NCBI RefSeq assembly: GCF_001922305.1
Contig: NZ_CP018839.1
Coordinates: 3,410,001-3,474,000, forward strand
Source of the DNA: Thauera chlorobenzoica
GTDB taxonomy: Bacteria; Pseudomonadota; Gammaproteobacteria; Burkholderiales; Rhodocyclaceae
DNA: 64,000 bases
Reading direction: 5' to 3'
The first letter of the stretch is position 1; each line of letters opens with the position of its first letter. This document shows positions 8,328 through 16,239 of the stretch, piece after piece. The notes below the pieces were generated by a model. It ran no database searches, was not told the origin of the DNA, and was given only the letters and a program-made list of their open reading frames with translations. The position numbers and the translations under genes are program-made.

Positions 8328-9347
8328 ATGATCCATTCACCCTACGTCCGCAAACCGGTCAGCGTGCAGCGCACGATGGGCCTGGTGCTGATCGCGCTGC
8401 TGCCCGGAATCGCCGCCTACGTGTGGCAAGTTGGCGCCGGCGTGCTGATCAACCTCGCCCTCGCCACCGTCACCGCGGTGCTCGCCGAAGCCCTGATGCT
8501 GCGCCTGCGCCGCCGCCCGGTCGGCATCGCCGTCACCGACCTGTCGGCCGTCGTCACCGCCTGGCTGGTGACGCTATGCTTCCCGCCGATCGTGCCGTGG
8601 TGGCTCACCGTCACCGCCGTGCTGGTCGCCATCGTCGCCGTCAAGCACCTCTACGGCGGTCTCGGCCAGAATCCGTTCAACCCGGCAATGGTCGCCTACT
8701 GCACGATGATCGTCGCCTTTCCGGCGCTGATGTCGCAGTGGCCGCCGGCCGGGCAGTTGCCCTTCGACACCCAGCTCGCGCTGATCCTGGGCGGCGCCCG
8801 CGAGCTCGACGGCATCACCGGCGCCACCGCCCTCGATGCCCTGCGCACCGGCCTGCGCACCGGCGTCGGATCGGTCGATGCCGTGCGCGAGGGCTCGGCC
8901 TTCGGCCTGCTCGGCGGCCGCGGCTGGGAATGGATCGCGCTCGGCTACATCCTCGGCGGGCTCTTCCTGCTCGCCACGCGGATCATCACCTGGCACATGC
9001 CGGCGGCCTTCATCGCCACCCTCGGCGGGGTCTCGGCGCTGTTCTGGCTGCTCGATCCGGCGCAGTTCGCCTCGCCGCTGTTCCATCTCGCCAGCGGCGG
9101 CGCGATGCTTGCCGCCTTCTTCATCGTCACCGACCCGGTCTCGGGTGCCACCACCCCACGCGGCAAGCTCCTGTTCGCTGCCGGCATCGCGCTGATCGCC
9201 TGGCTCATCCGCAACTTCGGCGCCTACCCCGAGGGGATCGCCTTCGCCGTGCTGCTGATGAACATGTGCGTGCCGCTGCTCGACATGAAGACCCAGCCCC
9301 CGGTCTTCGGCCACCGCAACGGGACCCCCGGAGGCGACGGCCGATGA
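8328..9347 (+). CDS. rnfD: Rnf electron transport complex subunit D
   Basis: Membrane subunit of the Rnf complex with covalently bound FMN, 339 residues, NqrB/RnfD family. It begins HSPYVRKPVSVQRTMGLVLIALLPG, the family start, and has many transmembrane segments. The motif DGITGATALDALR holds the threonine to which FMN is attached in characterised members. YGGLGQNPFNPAMVAY and FIVTDPVSGATTPRGKLLF are further family blocks. It overlaps rnfG by four bases (ATGA). Confidence 0.95.
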   Translation: MIHSPYVRKPVSVQRTMGLVLIALLPGIAAYVWQVGAGVLINLALATVTAVLAEALMLRLRRRPVGIAVTDLSAVVTAWLVTLCFPPIVPWWLTVTAVLVAIVAVKHLYGGLGQNPFNPAMVAYCTMIVAFPALMSQWPPAGQLPFDTQLALILGGARELDGITGATALDALRTGLRTGVGSVDAVREGSAFGLLGGRGWEWIALGYILGGLFLLATRIITWHMPAAFIATLGGVSALFWLLDPAQFASPLFHLASGGAMLAAFFIVTDPVSGATTPRGKLLFAAGIALIAWLIRNFGAYPEGIAFAVLLMNMCVPLLDMKTQPPVFGHRNGTPGGDGR

Positions 9348-10015
9348 GCATGCGCTATTCCGCCCCCCGCACCGCGCTGCGCACCGCGGCGATCATGGTG
9401 GTCTTCACCCTGGTGTTTACCGCGTTGATGTCAGCGACCTACGGCCTCACCCGGCCGGCGATCGAAACCGCGAAGCAGGATGCCCAGCTGCGCCTGATCA
9501 ACGAGGTGCTCCCCCCCGACAGCTACGACAACGCCCTGCTCGACGACCTCGTGCGCTTCGGCCCGGCACCCGCGATCGGCATGGACGGCGGCGGCCGCGC
9601 CTGGCGCGCGCGCAAGGCTGGCCAGCCGGTGGCGCTGGTGATCGAGGCCGCCGCCAGCGACGGCTACGCCGGGCGCATCGCCCTGGTGGTGGCGGTCGCC
9701 GTCGACGGCCGGCTGTCCGGGGTACGCGTCACCGAGCACAAGGAAACCCCCGGCCTGGGCGACTACATCGACCCGAAGAAGGACCGCCGCAAGGACATGC
9801 CGTGGATCGGCCAGTTCGCCGTCGCCAGCTGGAAGGATGTGGACACCGCGGCGTGGAAAGTACGCAAGGACGGCGGCAGCTTCGGCTACCGCAGCGGCGC
9901 CACCATCAGCGCACGCGCGGTGGTCGGCGCCGTCGGCCGCAGCACCGCGTTCGCCGTCGAGCACCTGGACGCCTTCTTCGCCGCACCTGCCGGCAGCCTG
10001 CTCGGAGCCCCGTGA
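9344..10015 (+). CDS. rnfG: Rnf electron transport complex subunit G
   Basis: Periplasm-facing flavoprotein subunit, 223 residues, with a single N-terminal membrane anchor (AAIMVVFTLVFTALMSATYGLT). The FMN-binding domain ends in the motif SGATISARAVVGAV, where family members attach FMN to the threonine. TEHKETPGLGDYI is the conserved block before it. Start and stop both overlap neighbours: ATGA with rnfD, and the last base of the stop with the rnfE ATG, which shows tight coupling. Confidence 0.95.
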   Translation: MSMRYSAPRTALRTAAIMVVFTLVFTALMSATYGLTRPAIETAKQDAQLRLINEVLPPDSYDNALLDDLVRFGPAPAIGMDGGGRAWRARKAGQPVALVIEAAASDGYAGRIALVVAVAVDGRLSGVRVTEHKETPGLGDYIDPKKDRRKDMPWIGQFAVASWKDVDTAAWKVRKDGGSFGYRSGATISARAVVGAVGRSTAFAVEHLDAFFAAPAGSLLGAP

Positions 10016-10722
10016 TGACCCCCACCGAATTCCGCGACCTCGCCTGGAACGGGCTGTGGAAGCAGAACCCCGGCCTTGCCCAGCTGCTCGGCCTGTGCCC
10101 GATCCTCGCGGTGAGCACGACGATGGTCAACGCGGTGAGCCTCGGCCTCGCCACCATCCTCGTCATGGCGCTGGCCAACCTCGCAGTGTCGGCGCTGCGC
10201 AACCTCATTCCCTACGAGATCCGCATTCCGGTGTTCATCCTGATCATCGCCGCGCTGGTCACCGTCGTCGATCTCGCCTTCAACGCCTGGCTGCACGACC
10301 TCTATCTGGTGCTCGGCATCTTCATTCCGCTGATCGTCACCAACTGCATCGTGCTCGCCCGCGTCGAAGCCTATGCGGCCAAGAACGATCCGCTCACCTC
10401 CACCGTCGACGGCCTGATGATGGGCCTCGGCCTGGTGTGGGTACTGGCGGTGCTGGGCGGGCTGCGCGAGCTGCTCGGCGCCGGCACGCTGTTTTCCGGC
10501 ATCGACATGATCCTGCCCGGGGCCTCGGCGCTGTCGGTGTTCGGCGACGACTACCCCGGCTTCCTGATCGCGATCCTGCCGCCCGGCGCCTTCTTCGCCC
10601 TCGGCGTGCTGATCGCCGTATTCAATGCGCTCAACGTCCGCCTCGCGGCCCGGGCCCGGCGGATGCCGCCGCCCGCGGCCGCCGTGCACGAAGCCGAAAG
10701 CGGATCGGCCGCCGCCGGCTGA
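10015..10722 (+). CDS. rnfE: Rnf electron transport complex subunit E
   Basis: Integral membrane subunit, 235 residues, paralogous to RnfA. It carries NPGLAQLLGLCPILAVSTT and PLIVTNCIVLARVEAYAAKN, which include the two conserved membrane cysteines. The C-terminal 20 residues form a hydrophilic tail. It starts within the rnfG stop codon (TGATG) and is followed after five bases by nth, the gene order also known from E. coli rsxABCDGE-nth. Confidence 0.95.
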   Translation: MTPTEFRDLAWNGLWKQNPGLAQLLGLCPILAVSTTMVNAVSLGLATILVMALANLAVSALRNLIPYEIRIPVFILIIAALVTVVDLAFNAWLHDLYLVLGIFIPLIVTNCIVLARVEAYAAKNDPLTSTVDGLMMGLGLVWVLAVLGGLRELLGAGTLFSGIDMILPGASALSVFGDDYPGFLIAILPPGAFFALGVLIAVFNALNVRLAARARRMPPPAAAVHEAESGSAAAG

Positions 10723-10727
10723 GCCCG

Positions 10728-11369
10728 ATGCCGACGATGAAGCGCGAGGCGATCCGCGAATTCTTCCGCCGCCTCCACGACGCCGACCCGAACCCGCGGA
10801 CCGAGCTCGAATACGCTTCGCCCTACCAGCTGCTGGTCGCGGTCGTGCTCTCGGCGCAGGCCACCGACCGCAGCGTCAACCTCGCCACCCGCAAGCTGTT
10901 CGCCGCCGCCCCGACCCCCGAAGCGATGGTCTCGCTGGGCGAGGAAGGCATCGCCGGATACATCAAGACCATCGGCCTGTTCCGCACCAAGGCGAAGCAC
11001 ACCCTGGCCCTGTCGCGCCAGCTGCTCGAACGCCACGGCGGCGAAGTGCCCGCCGAGCGCAACGCGCTCGAAGCCCTGCCCGGGGTCGGGCGCAAGACCG
11101 CCAACGTGGTGCTCAACACCGTGTTCCGCCAGCCGGTGATGGCGGTCGACACCCACATCTTCCGCCTCGCCAACCGCAGCGGCCTGGCCCCCGGCAAGGA
11201 TGTGCTCGAAGTCGAGCAGGCGCTGATGCGGCGCATCCCCAAGGACTACCTGCTCGATGCCCACCACTGGCTGATCCTGCACGGGCGCTACGTGTGCACC
11301 GCGCGCAAGCCCCGCTGCGGCGCCTGCCGCGTGCGCGACCTGTGCCTGTTCCGCGACAAGACCGATTGA
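10728..11369 (+). CDS. nth: Endonuclease III
   Basis: DNA glycosylase/AP lyase that removes oxidised pyrimidines in base excision repair. The 213-residue protein has the helix-hairpin-helix LPGVGRKTANVVL with the catalytic lysine, the catalytic aspartate in AVDTHIFRLANR, and a C-terminal [4Fe-4S] loop Cys-x6-Cys-x2-Cys-x5-Cys (CTARKPRCGACRVRDLC). It is the last gene of the rnf unit, five bases after rnfE. ATG 10728 and ATG 10737 are both possible starts; the first is given. Confidence 0.96.
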   Translation: MPTMKREAIREFFRRLHDADPNPRTELEYASPYQLLVAVVLSAQATDRSVNLATRKLFAAAPTPEAMVSLGEEGIAGYIKTIGLFRTKAKHTLALSRQLLERHGGEVPAERNALEALPGVGRKTANVVLNTVFRQPVMAVDTHIFRLANRSGLAPGKDVLEVEQALMRRIPKDYLLDAHHWLILHGRYVCTARKPRCGACRVRDLCLFRDKTD

Positions 11370-11390
11370 CCCGGGAGAGGCTGCTCCCAT

Positions 11391-11437
11391 GGGGTTGCGG
11401 CCCTTATCGGGTTGCGGCCCCCACGGGGTTGCGCCCC
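11391..11437 (+). repeat. Three short self-complementary repeats after nth
   Basis: GGGGTTGCGGCCC (11391-11403), GGGTTGCGGCCCC (11409-11421) and GGGGTTGCGCCCC (11425-11437) follow each other at 18- and 16-base steps. Each can fold into a small GGGG/CCCC hairpin. They lie between nth and the DUF1841 gene and could act together as a transcription or RNA-end signal for the rnf operon. Confidence 0.55.
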
Positions 11438-11490
11438 TCTTCCCACCCTGCCCCGCCTCCCGCACGGGCGCACAACAACGAGGTTATGCG

Positions 11491-11925
11491 ATGTTCAACC
11501 CCAGCCGTGACCAGGTGCGCAGTTTCTTCATCGACACCTGGCGCAAGTACCGCAGCAAGGAAGTGCTGACGCCGATGGAAACGATCGCGGCCGACATCCT
11601 CACCCTGCACCCCGAATACCACGCCGTGGTCGAGGACCCGGAGTCGATCGACCGCGACTTTCCGCCCGAGGCCGGCCAGGTCAACCCCTTCCTCCACCTG
11701 TCGCTGCACCTGGCGATCGAGGAACAGCTGTCGATCGACCAGCCCCCCGGCATCCGCGCCGCCTTCGATGCCGCCTGCAGCCGTCGCGGCGAACGCCACG
11801 ACGCCGTCCACGACGCCCTCGAATGCCTCGGCGAGATGCTGTTCACCGCCCAGCGCAATGGCACCCCGCCCGACGGCGCCGCCTACGTCCGCTGCCTGCG
11901 CAAGAAGGCGGGCGTACCCGGCTGA
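11491..11925 (+). CDS. DUF1841 family protein
   Basis: A 144-residue cytoplasmic protein of the conserved betaproteobacterial/gammaproteobacterial DUF1841 family; function unknown. It begins MFNPSRDQVRSFFIDTWRKY and contains NPFLHLSLHLAIEEQLSIDQP, the family signature with paired histidines that might bind a metal. No signal peptide or membrane segment. ATG 11491 is chosen because the family starts with MFNPSR and an ACGAGG ribosome site lies 8-13 bases before it; the frame upstream crosses the repeats. Confidence 0.85.
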   Translation: MFNPSRDQVRSFFIDTWRKYRSKEVLTPMETIAADILTLHPEYHAVVEDPESIDRDFPPEAGQVNPFLHLSLHLAIEEQLSIDQPPGIRAAFDAACSRRGERHDAVHDALECLGEMLFTAQRNGTPPDGAAYVRCLRKKAGVPG

Positions 11926-12135
11926 GCGCACCGCACCCGGCGCCGCCCCGCCCCCGTCCGGCGGTCGCGTCTGCCGTCCGCCGCGCCCTTCCGGGGCACC
12001 TCGAGCAGGTGCGCACAGGCGGGCGCGAGCCGATAGAATGATGCTTTTGCGCCAATGCGCCGCGCGAAGCCTGGCCGCAAGCAATGGCCGGCCTGCACCG
12101 CGCGCCCATCACGTCCATTTTTTCTGGAGGTTTCC
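11926..12135. other. Intergenic region before aminotransferase gene
   Basis: 210 bases without a supported gene. GATAGAATG (12031-12039) includes a -10-like TAGAAT about 100 bases before the aminotransferase start, which itself has the ribosome site TGGAGG (12125-12130). Nothing else is recognisable. Confidence 0.4.
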
Positions 12136-13263
12136 ATGCCCGGACTGCTGCCCGATGTCGATCCCGATGGCCTGCTCGAATATTCCGTTGTCTATACCGA
12201 CCGTTCGCTGAACCACATGTCGAAGAGCTTCCAGGGCGTCATGCGCGGCCTGTCGGCGCTGCTGAAAAAGGTCTACCACGCCCAGGCGGTGGCGATCGTG
12301 CCCGGCAGCGGCACCTTCGGCATGGAAGCGGTGGCGCGCCAGTTCGCCACCGGCAAGAACACCCTGGTGATCCGCAACGGCTGGTTCAGCTACCGCTGGA
12401 CCCAGATCTTCGAGGCCGGCAACATCCCCGCCGCCTCGGTCGTGTTGAAGGCCCGTCCGCTCGCCGCCGGCCCGCAGGCGCCGTTCGCCCCGGCACCGAT
12501 CGACGAAGTCGTCGCCGCGATCCGCGAGCACAAACCCGACCTCGTGTTCGCCCCCCACGTCGAGACCTCCTCCGGCATGATCCTGCCCGACGCCTACCTG
12601 CGCGCGGTGGCCGACGCGGTGCATGAAGTGGGCGGCCTGTTCGTGCTCGACTGCATCGCCTCCGGCACGATCTGGGTCGACATGGAAGCGACCGGCGTCG
12701 ACGTCCTCATCAGCGCCCCGCAGAAGGGCTGGACCGCCTCGCCGTGCTGCGCGATGGTGATGCTGAGTGCGGTCGCGCGCGCACGCCTGGACGCCACCAC
12801 CAGCACCAGCTTCGCCTGCGACCTGAAAAAGTGGCTGCAGATCATGGAAGCCTACGAAGGCGGCGCCCATGCCTACCACGCCACGATGCCGACCGACGGC
12901 CTGGTCAAGCTGTACGAGGTGATGCGTGAGACCGAAGCCTACGGCTTCGACAAGGTCAAGGCCGAGCAGCTCGAACTCGGCGCCCGCGTGCGTGCTGCCC
13001 TCGAAGCGCGCGGCATCCGCAGCGTCGCCGCCGACGGTTTCCAGGCCCCCGGGGTGGTGGTCAGCTACACCGACGACGACGCCATCAAGAGCGGCGCCAA
13101 GTTCGCCGCCGCCGGGCTGCAGATTGCCGCCGGCGTACCGCTGCAGTGCGACGAACCGGCCGAGTTCAAGACTTTCCGCCTCGGCCTGTTCGGCCTCGAC
13201 AAGCTGCACAACGTCGACCGCTGCGTGGCGACGCTGGAAAAGGCGCTCGACCAGGTACTGTAA
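12136..13263 (+). CDS. Class V PLP-dependent aminotransferase
   Basis: Predicted cytoplasmic aminotransferase of the alanine-glyoxylate/serine-pyruvate group; 375 residues. Visible are the cofactor-phosphate region IVPGSGTFGMEAVARQF, the FAPHVETSSGMILPD block, the aspartate in FVLDCIASGTIWVDME, and the Schiff-base lysine in ISAPQKGWTASPCCAMVML. The C-terminal domain has VPLQCDEPAEFKTFRLGLFGLDKL with a conserved arginine for the substrate carboxylate. The amino donor and acceptor cannot be told from sequence. Strong ribosome site TGGAGG; a weak GC hairpin (13265-13278) follows the stop. Confidence 0.88.
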   Translation: MPGLLPDVDPDGLLEYSVVYTDRSLNHMSKSFQGVMRGLSALLKKVYHAQAVAIVPGSGTFGMEAVARQFATGKNTLVIRNGWFSYRWTQIFEAGNIPAASVVLKARPLAAGPQAPFAPAPIDEVVAAIREHKPDLVFAPHVETSSGMILPDAYLRAVADAVHEVGGLFVLDCIASGTIWVDMEATGVDVLISAPQKGWTASPCCAMVMLSAVARARLDATTSTSFACDLKKWLQIMEAYEGGAHAYHATMPTDGLVKLYEVMRETEAYGFDKVKAEQLELGARVRAALEARGIRSVAADGFQAPGVVVSYTDDDAIKSGAKFAAAGLQIAAGVPLQCDEPAEFKTFRLGLFGLDKLHNVDRCVATLEKALDQVL

Positions 13264-13354
13264 GCCGCCTTCCGGCGGGCGGGCGCAGCACCCCGCCCGG
13301 GGCCGCGGCCCCCCCGCCCCCTCTTCCGGACTTGCGCCCTCCAGGCCCCACACC

Positions 13355-13981
13355 ATGGATTCGCTACAACTTCTGCCCGGCTTCGCTGCAGCGGCCTTCG
13401 CCGTGATCCTGATTCCCGGCCCGACCGTGCTCCTGGTCACCGGCCATGCCCTGTCGGCAGGGCTGCGCAACGCCCTGTTCAGCATCCTTGGCGTCTGCCT
13501 CGGCGACATCGTGGCGATGTCCCTCACTTTCCTCGGCCTCGGTGCAGTGCTGGCGACGTCGGCCGAATGGTTCCTGGTGCTGAAATGGCTCGGGGCGGCG
13601 TATCTGATTTATCTCGGCATTACCCTGTGGCGTGCGCCGGTGCCCCCCGAAGCGGGCACCGGCAATCAGGAGACGCGCCCGGCCCGGATCATCCTCCGGG
13701 CCTTCACGGTGAATGTGCTGCACCCGAAGGGGCTGGCCTTTTACGCCGCCTTCCTGCCCCAGTTCATCCGCCCGGCCGACCCTGCCCTGCCGCAGATGCT
13801 GCTGCTCGGCACGACGTTCACGGCCATCGCCTTTAGCGTCCTGCTCGGCTACGCCATCACCGCGGCCCGCTTCCGCAGCCGCCTGGCCCGACCGGACGTT
13901 CGCCGGTTCTGCAACCGCAGCGGCGCCGGCTGCCTGGTCGGGGCTGGAATGTACACGCTGTCCATGCAACGATCAGGCTGA
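13355..13981 (+). CDS. LysE/RhtB-family amino acid exporter
   Basis: Inner-membrane exporter of amino acids or derivatives; 208 residues, about six transmembrane helices. Family signatures are IPGPTVLLVTGHALSAGLRNALFSILGVCLGD near the N-terminus, WLGAAYLIYLGITLWR, and the central block FTVNVLHPKGLAFYAAFLPQFI. It follows the aminotransferase after 91 bases in the same direction and may be cotranscribed. Substrate unknown. Confidence 0.9.
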   Translation: MDSLQLLPGFAAAAFAVILIPGPTVLLVTGHALSAGLRNALFSILGVCLGDIVAMSLTFLGLGAVLATSAEWFLVLKWLGAAYLIYLGITLWRAPVPPEAGTGNQETRPARIILRAFTVNVLHPKGLAFYAAFLPQFIRPADPALPQMLLLGTTFTAIAFSVLLGYAITAARFRSRLARPDVRRFCNRSGAGCLVGAGMYTLSMQRSG

Positions 13982-14061
13982 TGCCGCGCCGCAACCACCC
14001 TGCCCTCCCCCGCACGCACAGAGGCGAACGCCCCGTATCCCGTTTCCCAGGAGAACGCACC

Positions 14062-14517
14062 ATGTCCCCCCCGCTCATCCGCTCGCGCCGCCTGCTCGCC
14101 ACCGCCCTGTTCGCCCTCGCCGGCATCGCCCCGGCCTTCGCTGCCGGCGACGCAGTCACCATGTACAAGGATCCGAACTGCGGCTGCTGCGGCAAGTGGG
14201 CCGAGCACATGCGCGCCCACGGCTTCAGCGTGAAGGAGATCGCCACCCCGCAGATGGGCGAGGTCAAGCGCACCGCCGGCGTGCCGCAGGCGCTCGGTTC
14301 CTGTCACACGGCGAAGGTCGGCGGCTACGTCATCGAAGGCCACGTCCCGGCCGCCGACGTCAGGCGCATGCTCACCGAGAAGCCCGCAATCGCCGGCCTC
14401 TCCGCACCCGGCATGCCGCAGGGCTCGCCCGGCATGGAAGGCCCCTACCCGGCCGACCGCTACGATGTCGTCAGCTTCGACGCCGAGGGCAAGAGCGCGG
14501 TTTTCGCCAGCCACTGA
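14062..14517 (+). CDS. Exported DUF411 metal-binding-type protein
   Basis: A 151-residue periplasmic protein with a cleavable signal peptide (RRLLATALFALAGIAPAFAA) and a DUF411 domain. The domain begins TMYKDPNCGCCGKWAEHMRAHG, whose CGCC motif is thought to bind copper or another soft metal, and continues with GVPQALGSCHTAKVGGYVIEGHVPA. DUF411 proteins often go with copper resistance genes, but the copper genes of this window are 40 kb away. Good ribosome site CAGGAGAA before ATG 14062. Confidence 0.88.
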   Translation: MSPPLIRSRRLLATALFALAGIAPAFAAGDAVTMYKDPNCGCCGKWAEHMRAHGFSVKEIATPQMGEVKRTAGVPQALGSCHTAKVGGYVIEGHVPAADVRRMLTEKPAIAGLSAPGMPQGSPGMEGPYPADRYDVVSFDAEGKSAVFASH

Positions 14518-14557
14518 CCGGATCCGGCCTGCCCGGCAGCGGCCCGCCCGGCGGCGC

Positions 14558-15451
14558 TCAGGCGGGCGCCGCCAGCGTCCACAGGTGGGCGGCGACCAGC
14601 GCCCGCCACGGGCTGAAAGGCGCAAGCCAGCACCGGGTCTGATCCGCGCTCGGGCGCTCCGCCGTGCCGAGCAGCGCCTGCAGACCACGGCGCACCGCGG
14701 CATCGCCGTGCAGCGAGCCGTCGACCCAGCCGAAACCGCGCAGCAGCGCGTAATCGACCGTCCATGGCCCGATGCCGCGCAGGCGCAGCAACTCGGTACG
14801 GATCTCGTCCGCCGGCGGGTCTTCCACCCAGCGCTCGAGCGGCAGCCGCCCCTGCATCACGGCGTCGGCCAGCGCACGCAGCGCCTGCCCCTTGGCCCGC
14901 GAAAAACCGGCGGCGCGCAGCGTCTCCTCGCCCAGCCGCAGCAGGCTGCGGGCGTCGGGATAGCAGGCGAGTCCACCCGAATGGCGCAGGCCCGCAGCCG
15001 CGATCAGGCGGCGACGCAGCGACACCGCCGCACTGAGGCTGATCTGCTGGCCGGTGATCGCCCAGCTCAAGGCCTCGAACGGCGTCGGCGCAAGCGGCAC
15101 GCGCAGGCCGCGGTTGCGCGCGATCAAGGGGCCGAGCTGCGGATGACGGGCATGGGTATGTTCGAACTCGGCGACCGGCTGCATCAGCCCGAGCATGCGC
15201 CGGGCAAGCCGCTCCAGCACCGCTGTCGCAAGCGTCGGCGTCGGCAGGCCGTCAATGGCGAGCACGAGCTCTGCCCGCTGCGCCTCGAAACGAATCGTCA
15301 GGCAGGCGGGCCGCCCTTCCCAGGCGATGCCCTTGCGCAGCAGGCCGGCTTCGACGCGCTCAGCCAGTTGCTGCGGATCGCGGCGGTGGAAGGCGAGCAC
15401 GTCGGCGGGGTGAAAGTCCCGCGGCAGCGCGATCTCGCAGCGCAACGCCAT
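14558..15451 (-). CDS. alkA: DNA-3-methyladenine glycosylase, AlkA type
   Basis: Base-excision glycosylase for alkylated purines; 297 residues. The catalytic helix-hairpin-helix domain shows ALSWAITGQQISLSAAVSLRRRLI, LLRLRGIGPWTVDYALLRGFG and then GDAAVRRGL with the candidate catalytic aspartate, aligning with LRGIGPWTANY and the active-site Asp of E. coli AlkA. The N-terminal about 90 residues form the AlkA-N fold. ATG 15451 lies two bases after the stop of the upstream methyltransferase gene, so the two repair genes are translationally coupled. A longer in-frame reading exists but overlaps that gene. Confidence 0.9.
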   Translation of the reverse strand: MALRCEIALPRDFHPADVLAFHRRDPQQLAERVEAGLLRKGIAWEGRPACLTIRFEAQRAELVLAIDGLPTPTLATAVLERLARRMLGLMQPVAEFEHTHARHPQLGPLIARNRGLRVPLAPTPFEALSWAITGQQISLSAAVSLRRRLIAAAGLRHSGGLACYPDARSLLRLGEETLRAAGFSRAKGQALRALADAVMQGRLPLERWVEDPPADEIRTELLRLRGIGPWTVDYALLRGFGWVDGSLHGDAAVRRGLQALLGTAERPSADQTRCWLAPFSPWRALVAAHLWTLAAPA

Positions 15452-15453
15452 GC

Positions 15454-16029
15454 TCAGCCCTTCGCTTCGCGCTCGAGCAGCGCGCGCTTGCGCTCGACGC
15501 CCCAGCGGTAGCCGGCAAGGCCGCCGTCGCTGCGCACGACCCGGTGGCAGGGAATCGCGACCGCGATCGCGTTCGCCGCGCAGGCCGCGGCCACCGCACG
15601 CACCGCCGTCGGCGCGCCGATACGCGCGGCCAGCTCGCGGTAGCTCAAGCTCGTGCCAGGAGGGATCTGCCGCAGCGCCTGCCACACGCGCTGCTGGAAA
15701 GCGGTACCGCGGAGGTCGAGCGGCAGCTCGAGGCCGAGTCGCGGCGTCTCGACGAAACCGGCCACCTTCGTCACTAACTGCGCGAACTCCACGTCACCAC
15801 CGATCAGGGGCGCGCGCGGGAAGCGGTCCTGCAGCTCGCACATCAGCACGTCAGGGTCGTCGCCGAGCAGGATCGCGCACACGCCCTGCGCGCTGGCGGC
15901 AACCAGGATGGCACCGAGCGCGCACTGGCCGACGGCGAAGCGGATCTCGCTCCTGGCGCTGCCGCTGCGGTAGCGGCTTGCACGCCCCCCCGGCGTGGCG
16001 GCGGCGCGATGTTCGGTATCAGCGGCCAT
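15454..16029 (-). CDS. O6-methylguanine-DNA methyltransferase (C-terminal Ada part)
   Basis: Suicide repair protein that moves the alkyl group of O6-methylguanine to its own cysteine. The 191-residue product aligns with the C-terminal half of E. coli Ada: SEIRFAVGQCALGAILVAAS, GVCAILLGDDPD, LDLRGTAFQQRVWQALRQIP, then the active site IPCHRVV and LAGYRWGVERKRALLERE. The first 30 residues resemble the end of an AraC domain plus linker (RYRSGSARSEIRF). The methylphosphotriester domain and AraC helix-turn-helix of Ada are missing, so transcription control by this protein is unlikely. ATG 16029 has an AAGGAG ribosome site ten bases upstream and is preferred to a TTG at 16071. Confidence 0.88.
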   Translation of the reverse strand: MAADTEHRAAATPGGRASRYRSGSARSEIRFAVGQCALGAILVAASAQGVCAILLGDDPDVLMCELQDRFPRAPLIGGDVEFAQLVTKVAGFVETPRLGLELPLDLRGTAFQQRVWQALRQIPPGTSLSYRELAARIGAPTAVRAVAAACAANAIAVAIPCHRVVRSDGGLAGYRWGVERKRALLEREAKG

Positions 16030-16039
16030 GGTTGGCGGA

Positions 16040-16239
16040 TCTCCTTGCTGCAATCGGGGCGGTGAGGGCAATCAGCGCCTTGCGGCCCGACCGGCGCTCT
16101 GCGGCGTGTTTCGGAATTACCCCGGCCGCCTTCGCCTCGGCGAAACCGCTCAAATGCCGGCAGGGCGCGCGTTGTGCAACCTGCGGAACAGCATGTGGTG
16201 GTTCGGACCCGTTCCACCTTGTAGAAATACGACTCGAGA
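16040..16239 (-). pseudogene. Possible eroded N-terminal Ada domain
   Basis: Upstream of the methyltransferase, in two reading frames, weak Ada-like segments can be read on the minus strand: VRTTTCCSAGCTTRALP (compare VRTTGIFCRPSCRARHALR of E. coli Ada) and, after a frame change, GFAEAKAAGVIPKHA (compare the ASEALAAGFRPCKRC block). The cluster-binding cysteines of the second block are lost. This suggests a decayed ada whose AraC part has been deleted. The match is by eye and short, so it may be chance. Confidence 0.3.

Noticed and set aside
6209..8329. Long minus-strand open frame opposite rnfBC
   Set aside because: Antisense of conserved Rnf genes with no family features; typical GC-rich artefact.
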